64,000 bases of DNA, taken from Gigantopelta aegis. Its lineage: Eukaryota > Mollusca > Gastropoda > Neomphalida > Peltospiridae. Below, piece by piece: positions 24,001-39,000 of the stretch (positions within the stretch are counted from its first letter, which is position 1; each line of letters opens with the position of its first letter). The stretch spans positions 58,944,460 through 59,008,459 of the forward strand of contig NC_054706.1 in assembly GCF_016097555.1 (NCBI RefSeq). Direction: 5' to 3'. The notes below the pieces were generated by a model. It was not told the origin of the DNA. It did no database searches and worked only from the letters and a program-made list of their open reading frames with translations. Position numbers and translations under genes: made by a program.

Positions 24001-27000
24001 CCAGCGTCGTGTGGAACAGAGTTATCAGGAAGATGAAGAAGTGACTAGCTGTTGGCTGTAGACCTGAAATACAATTTTTTTAACTGTATGAAAATACAGA
24101 ATTCAGTTTGCTAAAAGATAAGTCACAATACCAATATTAAAATAACATTCTGAAAACATAACTGACAGCAGTATCGACTGTACTCAGAACTGCGGCCTAA
24201 TTCACTAAAGTCTCGCTAATTTGCAATCACACAGTGCAATGCAAACTGTCTTACAAGGACCATGTGATATTGATTATAAATGCAGAGCTTTGTAAGTTAG
24301 GCCCCTTAAATACAAATTAATTTAGGGGTGGTAAAGTGCTCGCTTGATGCACGGTCGGTTTTGGATCGATCTCCGTCGGTGGGCCCATTGGGCTATTTCT
24401 CATTCTAGTCAGTGCACCATGCCTGATATATCAAAGGTTGTGGTATGTGCTATCCTGTCTGTGGGATGGTGCATGTAAAAAATACCTTGTTACTAATGGA
24501 AAAATGTAGCGGGTTTCCTCTCTAAGATTATATGTCAAAATTACCAAATGTTTGACATCCAATAGCTGGGGCGAGATTTAGCTCAGTCGGTTGAGTGCTC
24601 GCTTGAGGTGCTTGCATCACCTCTGTAAGCCTGGGCCCTCACAAAGAAATACTTTGTCCCTGGGGTTGGAATTGCCATATCCATATCCCACAACAGTGAT
24701 ATATTCAATTTATATTGCACTATAGAAAACTGTTTTAGCCTACGTCCCTGAGTTTAACATTGTTATAGGTGTAAGAAGATGTCAACAGTGATATATTCAA
24801 TTTATATTGCACTATAGAAAACTGTTTTAGCCTACGTCCCTGAGTTTAACATTGTTATAGGTGTCAGCAACAGGGCGGAGAGGGGAGAGGGGCAACTGTA
24901 TATTAATTTGACTTTTAACTTGGGAGAAAATAAAATTTTGTTTTGTTTAACAATACCAATTGTGACTAGAGCACATTGATTAATTACTCATGGGCTATTG
25001 GATGTCAAACATTGGGTAATTCTGACATATAGTCTTAGAGAGGAAACCCACTACATGTTTTTAATACAGCAATGGATCTTTTATATTGACTTTCCCACAG
25101 ACAGGAAAGCATATACCACAACCTTTGACCAGTTGTGCTGCATTGGTTGGAATGAGAAATAAAAACAATCAGCTGAATGGATCCACCGGGGTGGTTTGAG
25201 GCAAGCCTGTGAGGCAAGCACTTCATGCGAGCACTCAACCAAGCTAAATCCCCTCTCCCCTCTTACCTCCAGTGCTTATGACCGTGCAGTGAGTACATAC
25301 CTATCATCCAGTAAGCTACAGTACTTAACGCCGCTGTCGGAAGAAGCCTCATCGGAATAACATCACAGAATATTTTAGACAGGAAGAACGCCGACACTCT
25401 GTAAAAACCACTTATGTTTTCATGCCTGCAACAAAGAAGAAAAATACTTTAGTGTTATTAATGAAGCATATACCCGGTAATAATCCCAAATGTTATAATG
25501 TTTAGATTTTATTTTTTTTATTTAGTTACATGAACTTGTGCTATAAACAGGGATTCTAGATTATGGTAGCCCCACTTCCATGGCTAGTGATACATGTATT
25601 CAATGTTGGGCTAGTAAATAACTACTATTACCATGCCCTATGGCAAGTGAACACAAAAGTTGTCATATGCTGCAATTTAGTCTATTTTTTAAATATGAAT
25701 ATCCTAACCCCACTCCCACCCTCCACCCCACCCCCACCTCCTAATCTTAGTGTTTTCAAGCTCCATGTCCCTCTTTAGGTGACATATCTGATTATTACTA
25801 TTAGAAAATTACTGATCTCATGGCTAGTGGATTTTATAAAAATTCTAGACGCCCTGCTAAAAACATAAAATATGTATATAAAAGTTGTTTAAAAAAATAA
25901 TTGTCCATGCATTTAGTATAATAATTAAATCGCTCATGAAATAAGTTTCCTTTGTCACTCGCTAAAGCTTGTGACAAAGAAAACTTATTTCACAAGGGAT
26001 TTAAAACTTAATAATACATAGCAATTCATTTAATACCCTTTATATAATATATTTGACAGCTATAATAGTTGCTAACAAAATATTTAAAAAGTGAAATAAA
26101 ACCAAAAATGCCATACATGACCTCTGGTCATGACCAATGACAGGGCTTCTAGATTATGGTAGCCCTATGACTAGTGATATTCAATGTTGGGCTAGTAAAT
26201 AACTACTATTGCCATGCCCAATAGCTAGTGCAAAAAAAAAAGAGTCAAATGTTGCAGTTAAGTCTAACAATGCCAGAAGTAACTACTGAACACTCCCCAA
26301 AGTGGTCAGACTAAGCCCACAGCTAAAAGCTGATGGGTAATGGCAGGTGTGTGGCATGGATAGCCACGAAAGACAAGCGCATGTCGCAGTTGGAGAGACA
26401 AGGATTGGGATGTGGAGGTGGACAGCAAAAAGAAGTTGAAAGATAGGAGGAGTTGACAGATCGGGAAGAAATGAGATGGAATTCAAAGAAGAAAAAGGAA
26501 AGGGGGTAGTGGGATATAAAAAAAAGAAAAGAAAAAGTCTATTTTGTAAATATGAATATCCTGCCCCCACCCAAAACCCCAATGTTAGTGTTTTTAAGCT
26601 CTATCTCCCTCTTTAGGTGACATATCTGATTATTACTATTATTTAGTAAAATTGTATTAACTTAAAGTAAAGTAGGGCTAGTGAATTTTTAATTGTGGCC
26701 AGTAAATTTGATTTAATCAATGATCCCATGGCTAGTGGATTTTTATAAAACTTCTAGAAGCCCTACCAAAGATAAACATCTCTTTGAATAAAATACATGT
26801 CATTTCTCAGTATGGTTTATTTAATATTTTTCATATTTAGATTTTTAGATGGTAAAATATGATGTTAAACTCATACTCACATAAAAATTGTCCTTTCTTT
26901 AATGAAGAGCTCCACTGCTGACAGATTTCCAAACACTTGATTCATGATGAGAAAGAAAAACACACCAACCCTGCAAGTTAAATAAATAATAATTTGAAAC

Positions 27001-30000
27001 ATATCAAAACACCAACCCTGTAAACAAATAAATATTGATCTAAAACACACCAACCCTACAAGTTAAATAAATAATAATTTGAAACACATCAAAACAACAA
27101 CCCTGTAAACAAATAAATATTGATCTAAAACAGACCAAAACTGCAAGTCAAATAAATATTAGGTTACCGGTAATTTGAAACACACCAAAACAGAAACCCT
27201 ATAACTGAATAAATATTTGATGTAAAACACATCAACCCTTCAAGTCAAATAAATAAATAAAACACATCAAAACATAAACACTGTAACCAAATAAACATTG
27301 ATCTAAAACACAGTAAATACCAAACCTGTAAAGAAATAAATATTTGATTTAAAACACACTAACTCATACCAATGTGATTTTTTTGTTTTAAAAAGTACTT
27401 CAAAAGGATTAAATATCAGTTCTCAGTATGGTAATATCATTAACAGCTTCCCTTAATCCAAAGTTAGAGGGGGTCAATTAATCACTTCCCTCAATGGTTT
27501 TAGTTAGGGTCAATTAATCACTCCCCTCAGTGGTTTTAGTTAGAGAGGGTCAATTAATCACTCCCCTCAGTGGTTTTAGTTAGAGAGGGTCAATTAATCA
27601 CTTCCCTCAGTGGTTTTCGTTAGAGAGGGTCAATTAATCACTCCCCTCAATGGTTTTAGTTAGAGAGGGTCAATTAATCACTCCCCTCAATGGTTTTAGT
27701 TAGATAGGGTCAATTAATCACTACCCTCAGTTTTTTTTTTATTGTGGGTACTGCTATTTCTGAAACATACCACTGCCTAGGCAAATCCTGTATTCACCCA
27801 TGACTGTTAATAACCTAAATGTACTAACCTGTTCTGTATTCCTGACTCAAGTGAATTGTCCAGCTGGTAATATATCATTCCGACAACAACGGCAAACAGC
27901 AACATCACTGTGATCTGAAACAACAGAGCACTGAAGGATGCATAGTACCAAAGAAGAGAGTTCCGTGTCAAAGTTTGAGGTGCACCGTCAAATATTTATG
28001 GAGTAAAAGCAGCTGTGGGTGTGATTGGTAGTAATATGTGACAATGATTATTTATGCAAATACTATTATCCATTGACAATAAATAAATACACTTTTATTT
28101 GTTATACAGCTGTTATGCAGTATATACTAGAGGTTGAAACTAATGCGGGGTACACCCAAAAATGGAACTGCAATTTTCAGCAAAAATTATGGTTGCTATT
28201 TAAAGCATTAATTAAATTTCTTAAATGGTATGTGACCCCCATTTTCTTGCAGGTAGAAAAGATGTGAGGTTCCACACTTTTTATTGCTGTACTTCCTGAG
28301 TGTGTTGATACGCTGCTTATATCAGTTTTATTAGTATACTTTAACATTATCGGCAATAGGAATTAATTTGGTCTACTAGAAACTTGTAGACCCTAGTCTG
28401 AATCAGTGAACACTGACACTAAGTTTGGTCAGTCTACAAACATGTGGATAAAGTTACAATAGAGAGAAACAAGAATATGTGATGTTCAAATGGGAAAATG
28501 CTCTCTTAAAAACAGACTGGAGCTCATCTCTATAACCGTTACTTCTCAGAGGTATATGTGTATTTAGAATGATAAAAAAAATGGATTTTGTGGCATTACA
28601 TACCGGCCTTGGTGGTGCAGTGGTAAAGCCATCAGACTAAAGGCTGGTAGGTACAAGGTTCGCAGCCCAGAACGAGTTCTTAAGGACTCAATGGGTAGGT
28701 GTAAGGCCACTACACACTCTTCTTTTTCACTAACCACAAACCAACTAACAACTAACAACTAACCCACTGTTCTGGACAGACAGCCCAGATACCTGAAGTG
28801 TGTGCCCAGGATAGCGTGCTTGAATCTTAATCGGATATAGGCATGAAAATAAGTTGAAATGAAATAAAGGTGGCATTTCAAACACCAGGATAACCATAAT
28901 CACTTCGGATGTATGGAAATGAATATTCTAATCAATAAAATATAAGTAATGTCTCATTTTAAAAATCAAAAACTGCTTTAATAGTGAAAAATATGCTGTA
29001 GTGTTTAAACACTAGGGTCCTATCACTTTTAATTTCATATGGAATCTATTTTCTCTTCTTTTCTTTTTTTTGTTGCAGATTTCATTTAATCATTTGTCAA
29101 ATCCAACCCTGAGAAATAAAAATGTCTGCTGTTACTCGACCATCTTATGAAAATTCCAACTCATAACTTTTACCCCACCTCGATTCCGTAGTTATTTTTA
29201 ATAGCATTTTTATACATATCTCTTCTGTCCCAACTCTTCCTGGATGAAAAGGAAAGATAAGTTTTCAATGAGGACATCCTGCTATTCATTAGGTTCAGTA
29301 CTCTGAAATTTGGTCAGTAATGTATGTCATTTCATGGCGACTGTCCACTTATCATTTCTTGTAATTGTGAGCATGTGATTACAACATGGATACCCTCCAG
29401 ATTTAGGTAGGAACCTTCAGAGAAACTGAAGTTCATGATTTTGGCACTATTTTTAGTAAACTCTAAACCAATTTCAACCATTTTTATTCAACAGTGCACT
29501 CAACCAAATTTCAACCCAGGTCTTACAGTTGGGAGACAACTTGATGTTTAACTTTGTAATCTTAAATATGTAAATTTTAAAAAGAATTTATAAATAATTT
29601 TTAAAGATATTACAAAATCATGTGATAACATACTTGACTTATTGCAGCCTGTGGGTTTCTTGTGATGTTTTTTAGTGACCTCATGCCAACAATCACCAAC
29701 TGAAACAAAAAAATTATATTTATACTTATATATAAAATAACAAATAACAAATACAAAAGAGTCCATAGACTAATCCTTTTTAGTATTTTCTTTAATGATT
29801 CACTTACTTAAAACATGAATAAACTAAAAACATGAATTCTGTGGAATTAAATGTCTCACCTACCATAAACCTTTTTCAGTTCACTGTGAAGAACACTCAC
29901 TGGTGCAACTATAAACCAAGTTTCACCAACTTAGGATGCAAAATTTAATAAATGTAATACCTATATCTTGCCTTTTTACTTCGAAAAGGCGATACAAAAA

Positions 30001-33000
30001 ACATACAGATTAAGTACTACCGTTGAGGCAAAGGAAAAGGTTAGGTAACTTATAAGCTATGCAAATATAATTCATGTAACCAAACAATCAGTTACACAGG
30101 TAAAACTCACGTGAACCAACTTCCTGCAGGGCTAGCTCTGGCAAACAATTGGCAAATTTAATTTTATGGTCTCACTACACAGATGTCATCTGCCATTGAA
30201 ACCCATGTTAAACTGCCCAACTTCAAGCGAAGATTGCCCATAGAACAGGTTCTCGTTGGCACGAACAACATACACCATTGCGAACATACATTATATAAGC
30301 ATTTATATTCACTCCAAAATTGAGAACATTTCCGTCTCAGTTTTTTGCTATATGACCGCATCTGGCTGTAGTACCGGTCCGAACAGGTGGTTCATTAACC
30401 GATTCACTCCGGCTGTCACTTGCGCTATATAGCCTACCCATGTCCCAAAAGGTCGATGCACAATATTACAAAATAACATGGGCAAAATACAACCAGAAGG
30501 CTTACCATTAAACATACATATTGTTTTAATTCTTCACCATTTCCTAGAAGTGAATATGTGAACATAACATGTGTCACAATTAGGAACTATAGTGGACCGT
30601 GATGAATGAACTCTCACTCGGAAGTGATCTGTGTAGTGAGACCGTAATTGAGCAAAACAATTACATGTAATAATTGATATTTTGTTACAAAATAACTCAG
30701 TTTCTGCTATTTTAAAAGTTTTATAGATAATTTGGGAAAATTGTTTGACCTCTCAGAGCTAGCCCTGTTCCTGCCTGCTAAAATTTGGAAATAATGTCTC
30801 CTGTACTAGCTAATCAACTTATCTACCTTTTTTTATTCTAAGGGTTAAGGAAAACCAATGGATAAGAAAATAAAGAGGGTGAACTGAGGTGTTAATCGGG
30901 TTGAAACAAGAAAAATTTAAACATTCTGTTCAAATTGTCAGACCTGTCTGTGGAACGATGTGGCATATGCGACTCTGGCCATGCGTACAACTCCCCCACT
31001 CTTCTCCTCCTCTAGGAACTGACTGTAGACCGGCTCGACCTTCGACATGCATCTACAAACATGAAAATACACAGAGCTCTACGTTAGTAATGAACATTAC
31101 CAAACACAGGTGTGAGACCAAGCATGGCCTAGCTGGGATTCCCTGCTAGTTCTGGGTGAGTGAAATATTTTGCCAATTTATCTTTTAAACTTCAAACATT
31201 GCAAAAACTCAGATATTATACATGAAATTATTTCACCAAATTAAAATAAAATTTGTCAGTTTGTTTTGAAATTTGCAAATGGCAAATGCCAGGAACGAGA
31301 CCCTGCTACAAAACACTTGTGTGAAACCTTGTGTGGTCAGGAAACATTTTGTTCAGTATCAAATCACGATTCACCATCCAAGCTTTAGAAATCACTACAC
31401 AATTCTAAATGTTAAATAGTAGTTGCTAATTGATTTTCAGTCAATTAACAACTGTTCTTAATAAAAAAAAAAATAAAAAAAATATTGCCTGATGGCCATT
31501 TTTGGCTTTTGCAGGTTGAATGACTAGTCTTGATTTTTTTGTGTACACACCATTTTCAATATTACTTCATAGGCATCAAACTGGTGGGAGGTGGGGAGGG
31601 AGGGCAATTATATATTAATTTATCTTTTAACTTCATTTTGAGATAGGGGTGCCATGTATGACCTTTAGTTAGAGGGTAAGTGCTCCCCTGCACTATCACC
31701 ATCCCAACTTCCAACACCTCTATATAGAGAATAACTAGTTAATGACGTCAGATATCGGCTTTATCCTGTGAAACTAAGAATGGGAAATTTCTCATTCGGC
31801 CTGAACAGGATAAAGCAGATATCCGACATCATTAACTAGTTATTATCTTTATCCTGCAGACCATAAAACTTAATGTTAATATTTGTTGGGGCTAGTAGCA
31901 GGATGTGACTTTGCTTTAAAATCCATTATCATGTTTTGTCAATAGAAACGGTGGTTACAGGATAAATATATAATATGGTATTAAAGTCGCACGCTCTAGT
32001 TGCAGCCTGCGAAAATTAATTATAATTTTGGTTAATTTACAAAACTGTAACACACTTAGATCACGTTTTTATAAAATAGAGTGAAATAGCAGGTTTTATA
32101 TCGATAAATTATACCATGGGAATCCCCGTGACCCATTTACTTGAAATAATTTTAAAAGTTAGTATTCTGATGTCATTGGTAGATGTCGCTCGAAGCACAG
32201 AAATGCCTATGTCACGACGAATTTCCCAGAGTGCACACAGACTTGGGGTGCGTTCCTTTCACCTCTCCTGAGCATGTTCTAACTGTTCTCTCCTGGACAG
32301 CGAAAGGAATGAGTTGGGGTGCTTTTCTTGAGAAAGTGGCTGCAGCAGCAATCATGATACTTGAATCGGAATAAGATGACAATGATAGTCCGTCACTGAC
32401 CATGTTGACTATACTACAGTGTTTGAAATAATAGAGTTTATATATAAACTGCAATTACCCTACATTTGCTATTCGGCACTGGGTACTATTGGTTTTAAAG
32501 GTTTGTAACGTTTTGTATTGAGATACTTACTTGTCTGAACTTTATTGTTAATGAAAATGTTCACGAACTGTAAAGAAAAACCTCACAAATGAACGACAAG
32601 CAAATGACAACAAATCGGATGTTGATTGCGCGAACCGTGCACGAAAAAACAAACCGAATCAAAATGATAACGGTTACGTGGTATACCAATGTCTGTGACG
32701 TTGAAACGAGAAGATCCCCTCTAAAAATAGAATAGAACTTGTCTGCTCAATGTTTTTTTCTCAAACGCATGTGCGTTTTTAAGAAATACAAAAGATGCAC
32801 TTTGTGGTACATGTATTACAAACACCAGGATTACCAGGATTACCAAAAAATCAGAAAAGGATCAGAAAAACCATATACAAAAGGACGAGTGCCAGAAATA
32901 TTTTCTAGCACAACCTGTCTCATAAATTTAATGATTAATTTAGTCTAACTATACTGTAAGTCTCTTCATTTTATTTTTGTAACGTGACGTCACCTCTAAG

Positions 33001-36000
33001 CTGACACCCATGTTACGTCACGAGTGTGAAAGCATACAGTGGTGTCGAGAAGACCTACTCATATTATGTGACGTCATATACTACTTTCTTTAAAAAATTA
33101 CGTAATCAACCGGTAGCAACTGCCGTGTACATCCTAATATTAACCAATGAAAAGGGCGGATTAGCGTCTATACACAGGTGGTAGACGGTTTTTCTACCAA
33201 CCCTTTCTAGCACCTTTCTACGACATCATTGTGCTAGAAATAAGATACTTACTGCTCATGCCATTTTGAGTTTCTGAAGCTGTTGACTATTGATGATTGC
33301 AACTGGGTCGAATCTGGAAAAAAGAGAAACAATTACAAATAATGTTTTTCTTTTAAGAAGACATATGTATACATAAACATCTCTAAGCCAGGTTAAGTAA
33401 CTTGATAGCAGTATTGTTGTTTTAAAGAATTTCATTTTGATCCCTAAAATATTTAATACTTTAATAATTTTCTCACAATGTCTGGCAAATGATTATCTTT
33501 TTTATGGTATGGTGAAAATAACAGCCACAATGCATCTAAAGGTTATCATTGTCTGTTTTTATAAATACAATGTCTGTTTTTATAAATACAATGTATCTGC
33601 ATTAGGCCTACTGTTATTGTTACTTTATTTACATATCCAAAACAGCACATTCTATTACATGTATATTTGTTTCTGTTATAGAAAATTTACTAAACCTTTT
33701 TTTTTTTTTTACATTTCTGCTATTTTTATCACTCAGGAAGTAAAACGGTTTCCAAACTCATTTCTTATGTTTTGTATTTGTTTTAATTTATTGATGGAAG
33801 CAATAAAATGCATATCATTATTTAATTAAATTTATATACATGGTCAAACAAAGTTGCATTCAGAACGACAAGATTCTTGTCTTATCATATCGTAGCAACA
33901 CTGGCGTAACCAGAGGGGAGCCATGGCTGTCATGGGCCCCACAAAGTACACCTCTTTTTTTCTCCATCAGTAGCGTAGGAAGGTGCTGAAAAGTGGGGGG
34001 CACATACACATATATATAAACCATCACTGCTGCTACTGGATCAAGAAAAGTGTAGGAGGCACATGTCCCCCTCCCCCCCCCCCCACCCCCAATGCTTTCT
34101 ACTTCAGTGCTCCATCATCTTTTATATTTGATTGTCGCCCTATTACACCACTTATAGACAGTGTATTTGCCACCCACCTCCCCTCCAATATAAAATCTTG
34201 TATACACACAAATGTGTAGCAGAACTTATAAAATCAGCGAATCCACAAAATCTGGCAAGTTGACTGGATAGGGCCATCAGAAGAAGGGGGTGGCAGGGGC
34301 AACATATGCGTGCCATAACGTTATGGAGTGTTCACCTTATTTGAATGCAGCCAATTCTGTCAAGTCATCCACTAAATATTTTCTCCTCTGCTCCTCCCCA
34401 CCACACTTTCAAATATACTCCACAGGCCCTATTTAATTGTCTGAATACTAATGATGGCTGCTAAATACATGAACAGGGTTCGAACTTAATGGTCGCCCGA
34501 TCGCCCTTGGTGACTGAAAGCGACGACGGGCGACTGAAAACCCATAGTAAGGTTGCCTGCCTGGCGACCAATTTAAAAAAAAACAACATTTAATCAATAA
34601 TTGATAAATAAATAAAAGTACAGCTATGTAGCCTACTTTGCACCATGAAAAAGTGTAGGTCTGCTTTTACATATAAACATATGCCCAATATAAGAATAGG
34701 TGTAAGGTAAGTTAAGTGGCATGTAAAATTGGGCACAAATTCATGTCGACAAGATTCAGCCCTGGTTATGTGTACACGTCATAGATCGTATCCACTGAAC
34801 ATTATATTTTAGGGTTTTTTTAATTATTATTGTTTCATTGAGATGGGGTGGGGGGAGGAAGGGGTTGTGTCGGTTATACCAGTGCTCAACGTTTGGTGAA
34901 CGCAAGCATCTTTGTTTGTTGGAAATTATATAATCGGGAATACCACAAATGTATTGACAGTGACAGTGGGGAGTCACAGTGGCATGTCTGTTATTTATTT
35001 AAAGAGTGGGTTGGTTGAGTGCAGGAAAATACTCAAAATAAATGTTTTCTCTTATAATCTGTTGCAATATTGTTTGTTTTTTTAGAAAATATTATTCGGG
35101 CAAGTAAAAATAGATCCGGGCAAGTGAAAGTTCTGTCACCACTTGCCTGGATAGCAACTCAAAAAAAAAAGTTAAGCGCAGACACTGATGACGTCAGTAA
35201 TACTGTTAGATGTGGATAACATCACCTGTGACCACACCGCCCTGTGTGTTTGTCAATGTAGAGGAATGCTCGTTGATCACATCCAGGAAGAAGTCGGGGG
35301 GATTATTGTGCTCCTCACACTTGTAACCTGTAAAACCAATTGTGTCAGTTTAATACTCATCTAATACATACTTTTATCATCCATTAAAGGCTTTTGTAGG
35401 AGATATTGCTGGCACTATAATTTGCTATATCTCCTGCGAAAATTCTCCTTGGAGATATTGCTTTTTATAATCTTGATTGGTCAAATTTTTCATCACAAGA
35501 CATTATTTTGTTACGTCACTTATATGTTTCAACGCTAAACCTATCACTAGTGACGTCACGCTACTGTCGTTCTGTTAGTTAACACGTCTCCCGCTGCCAA
35601 AATTAATGACATTCAACCCACATTACTGACATTAAAATTACAACAATGATAATGGATGATAAAAAGAATACCCCCCTCGTGTCTTATGATATCATAATTT
35701 ATCAGCACTCGTTGATAAAAGTATAAAAATCCTCAGCAAGACTCGGATTTCATACTTTTATCAACTTGTGTTGATAAATTATGATATCACAAAACACTCA
35801 GGGAGTATCCTCTATTTAGCATTATATAATACAGAACAATAACCATTCCAGGACTTTTAACAGTTACTGTTACATTTGGTGAGAAAATATACGATTCATA
35901 AATTATTTTTTTTTACAGACAAAACCTTTTTCCCCCCAATTCCTTATTGACAGCTAATTACAAAATATTTTGTGATGGGTTTGGGTTTTTTTGTTCCATT

Positions 36001-39000
36001 GATAACAAGCAAAATGTTTAATCTAAACCCTCACTTTTGTGATTTTCACCTCTAACATCAGAACAAAAGGACCTACATGGACTCTAAAACATGGAATAAA
36101 ACAAAAGTCGGCATGAGTATTTGGGGTAAAGCTTTTTTCGCTGCCCAACACATTGAGCGATATAAAACATTCAGTAGCCAAATGCATAATGCCCAGAGGA
36201 AATTACATGTACTTCTTCCTGATCACCGAGACTTGCATCAAATTATTTACCCTGAGATCCTGATTCTTCCTCGATAACAAGGAATGTTTGTTACCTTCCC
36301 ACGAAACACCCTCAGTAAATCAGATCCACCATTAGTGAAAGCTCCTAAATGGACCTACATCCCCCTCTGGCCTCAAACTTAAGAATTTTATTACCCACAA
36401 CAATTTTTCTTTTAAACCGCCTTGGGTGAAAAAGGCCCACCAACAGCAACTTTAAGCCTCCCTACAGCAATTTGTTTTTTAAAGTAGCAAATAATCATGG
36501 CTGAAAGGTTATTTTGCTGTACAAATGTACAAAACTGTGTATACATTTTGCAATCACTGGGGAAATTTACTGCGACACAAGAGTGTTATTGGTGATACCA
36601 CTGAAACCACAGCAATTTATATCATAATGACGCCAACTGCCGTCTGAGCTAGAGCCTCTATGAGTCCAACATATTGAATTCGAGTACTCAAGGATCAAAC
36701 TTGACCCGGACTAGAGTACCCGACACTTGCGCTAGATGATGATGAGATCAAGGAATAAACCAAAATAGCATTATGCACCTTAATTCCAGCGCTGAACATG
36801 GATGCCAAATCATGCCATTGTATTGCATTTAGAAACCGGTTAATATGTTCAGTGTTGCGACGGACGGATGACCAGATTAAAAAGAGAAACTAGTGAATGA
36901 TCATATAACTATTATGTAACTTATATCGTTGATTATCTACTACTGAAAAATATTGTCCTACATTGTCCATTGTATTATAAATAGTTGATAATTGTATTTC
37001 ACCTTGTATGGGTACTCGAGTCCTGTGAACGGACTCGTTAAGTTCGAGACCTGTTCCCCCGGTGTTAAATCCTGTCACGTTAACTGGGTTCCCCCAAGAG
37101 CTTACACAGTCTGAGAGCACTAGCTCTGGGTGATCAGAAAATTTCACCAAATTATCTCAAAAACAGAAACCTAAAGCTATTTCCCAACAAAATATTAATT
37201 ATCACAGACTTTTTTCTCGCCAAATTAAAATAAAATTTGCAAATTGTTCTTAAAATTCACAATTGGCGTATTTGGCGAGTGGCAGAGCTGGCCCTGACTG
37301 ACGATAAAAACTAGTCTAAAACAATAACAATCACTCTGTAATATCAGAGTTTACTGCAACATCAGACAAACCTATTGATGAGAAGAAGTCCAAAGCCTCT
37401 GCAGGTAAACCCTGATAGATGACTTCTCCTTTAGAAAGTAGGATCATGTTGTCAAAGAGACGGTAGATAGAAAACCGTGGCTGGTGGATGGAAAACACAA
37501 TGGTGCGGCCTTTCACAGACAGTCTGAAACAGGAAAGTGTTGTTTATATTTTAACCTGTATCAACACAACAATTAATATTTCACAAATGGGTAAAATAAA
37601 ATAACAATCAGTACGCCCTATTACGGTACATCAGAAACATGTACCAGTACTTCATGTTTGAAAATTTCAGGTGAGTGATTCACTCACCTCACAAGCTTCA
37701 AGCAAGTGATTTATGTTTCATAGAAAAGAATCTTCAGTAAAGCTTGAAGATATTAATAAAATGAAGTTTGGAATAACACACACTAAACAATCACTGAATC
37801 AGTGTAATGTTATTCAAACACTGGGGCCAACTGTAGTTAAAACAGCTTCTTTTAAAGCAACCAGCGGAAGGCTCACTATAACCACATTTTTTGGTGGACG
37901 ATAGAAAATGCTTATGAGATGAAATTATGGTCTTTCTGGGCATACTAGCATACTTCAGATGTAAAGAACTGCCTTAAGTTCCGCCAGTGAACATTTCACT
38001 AACATTCGCAAACTATTTGATTGGTTCTCAAAGTGGTAATTCGGTTTACTGTGTAGTGTAAAAATCAGTCTAGCGAATGTTAGTGACAAGCGGTTGACTG
38101 AACTTACAGCTGATGTACAGTTAAACACTTGCAAATGTTCAGCAAGAGAAAACAAGTCTAATATGTTCACAAACAATTGGGTAATTCAATTTTCAAAAAA
38201 ATGCAAAAACTAATCAACCAAATTTTCTGATTGTCTGGATAATATTTTTTTTTAAGGAAGGGGGAGTATTACCTCTTTAAGAGAAGCATGACAGAACTGG
38301 CCGTGCTTGCATCGAGTCCGGTTGTTGGCTCATCGAGGAAGAGAACTGGGGGAGAAATAATCAGCTCCATTCCAATGTTCGTTCTCTTTCTTTCTCCACC
38401 AGATATACCACGGCTATAATCTGTCCCAACCTAGAAACAAAAGTAAGTTTTTCAGTTCCATGTACAGATTCAAAATTTGTATAACCTCAAAAGGAGATTT
38501 GCCAACAAACTGTATCACCTTTTATTTTGTTTGCCTAACCAGGATTTTTTTAAAGGGACACGCCCTAGTTACGGCTAGTTGTTAACCATTACGGCGTTGT
38601 TTTTCGCTATTAAACCCATTTTTCACAAATAAAATTGCACTTTACTTACATTTTATTATTTAGAATACACATTTCCATTCACCTGAAGTACTTTTTGGTA
38701 ATCCTTGTAATCCTGATGTTTGTAAAACCACGAAATGCATTTTTTGTATTTCTTAACAACAGGCGTGCACTCGAGAAAAAACCGTTAAGCAAGCGAGGTC
38801 CAATCTATTTTTAGAGCAAATCTTCCTGTATAAACGTCACAGACATTGGTATACCACGTGACCGTTATCATTTTGGTTCGGTTTGTTTTCTCGTGCACGG
38901 TTCGCACAATCAACATCCGATTTGTTGTCGTTTGCTTGTTGTTCATTTGTGAGATTTTTCTTCACAGTTCATGAACATTTTCAGTAACAATAAAGTTCAG

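Noticed and set aside
24569-24690. tRNA gene
   Set aside because: Only the D-arm side is tRNA-like; there is no T-arm at the right distance. It matches the head of SINE type B.
27462-27731. Regular 40-bp repeats resembling a CRISPR array
   Set aside because: There are no unique spacers between repeats; the whole unit is repeated. The setting is a eukaryotic intron.
28564-28758. 64-codon frame on the minus strand
   Set aside because: It lies inside the type C SINE with its own target duplication.
36077-37150. Open frames of 66 and 86 codons in an intron
   Set aside because: No recognisable motif, no splice partners and no similarity to the surrounding gene.
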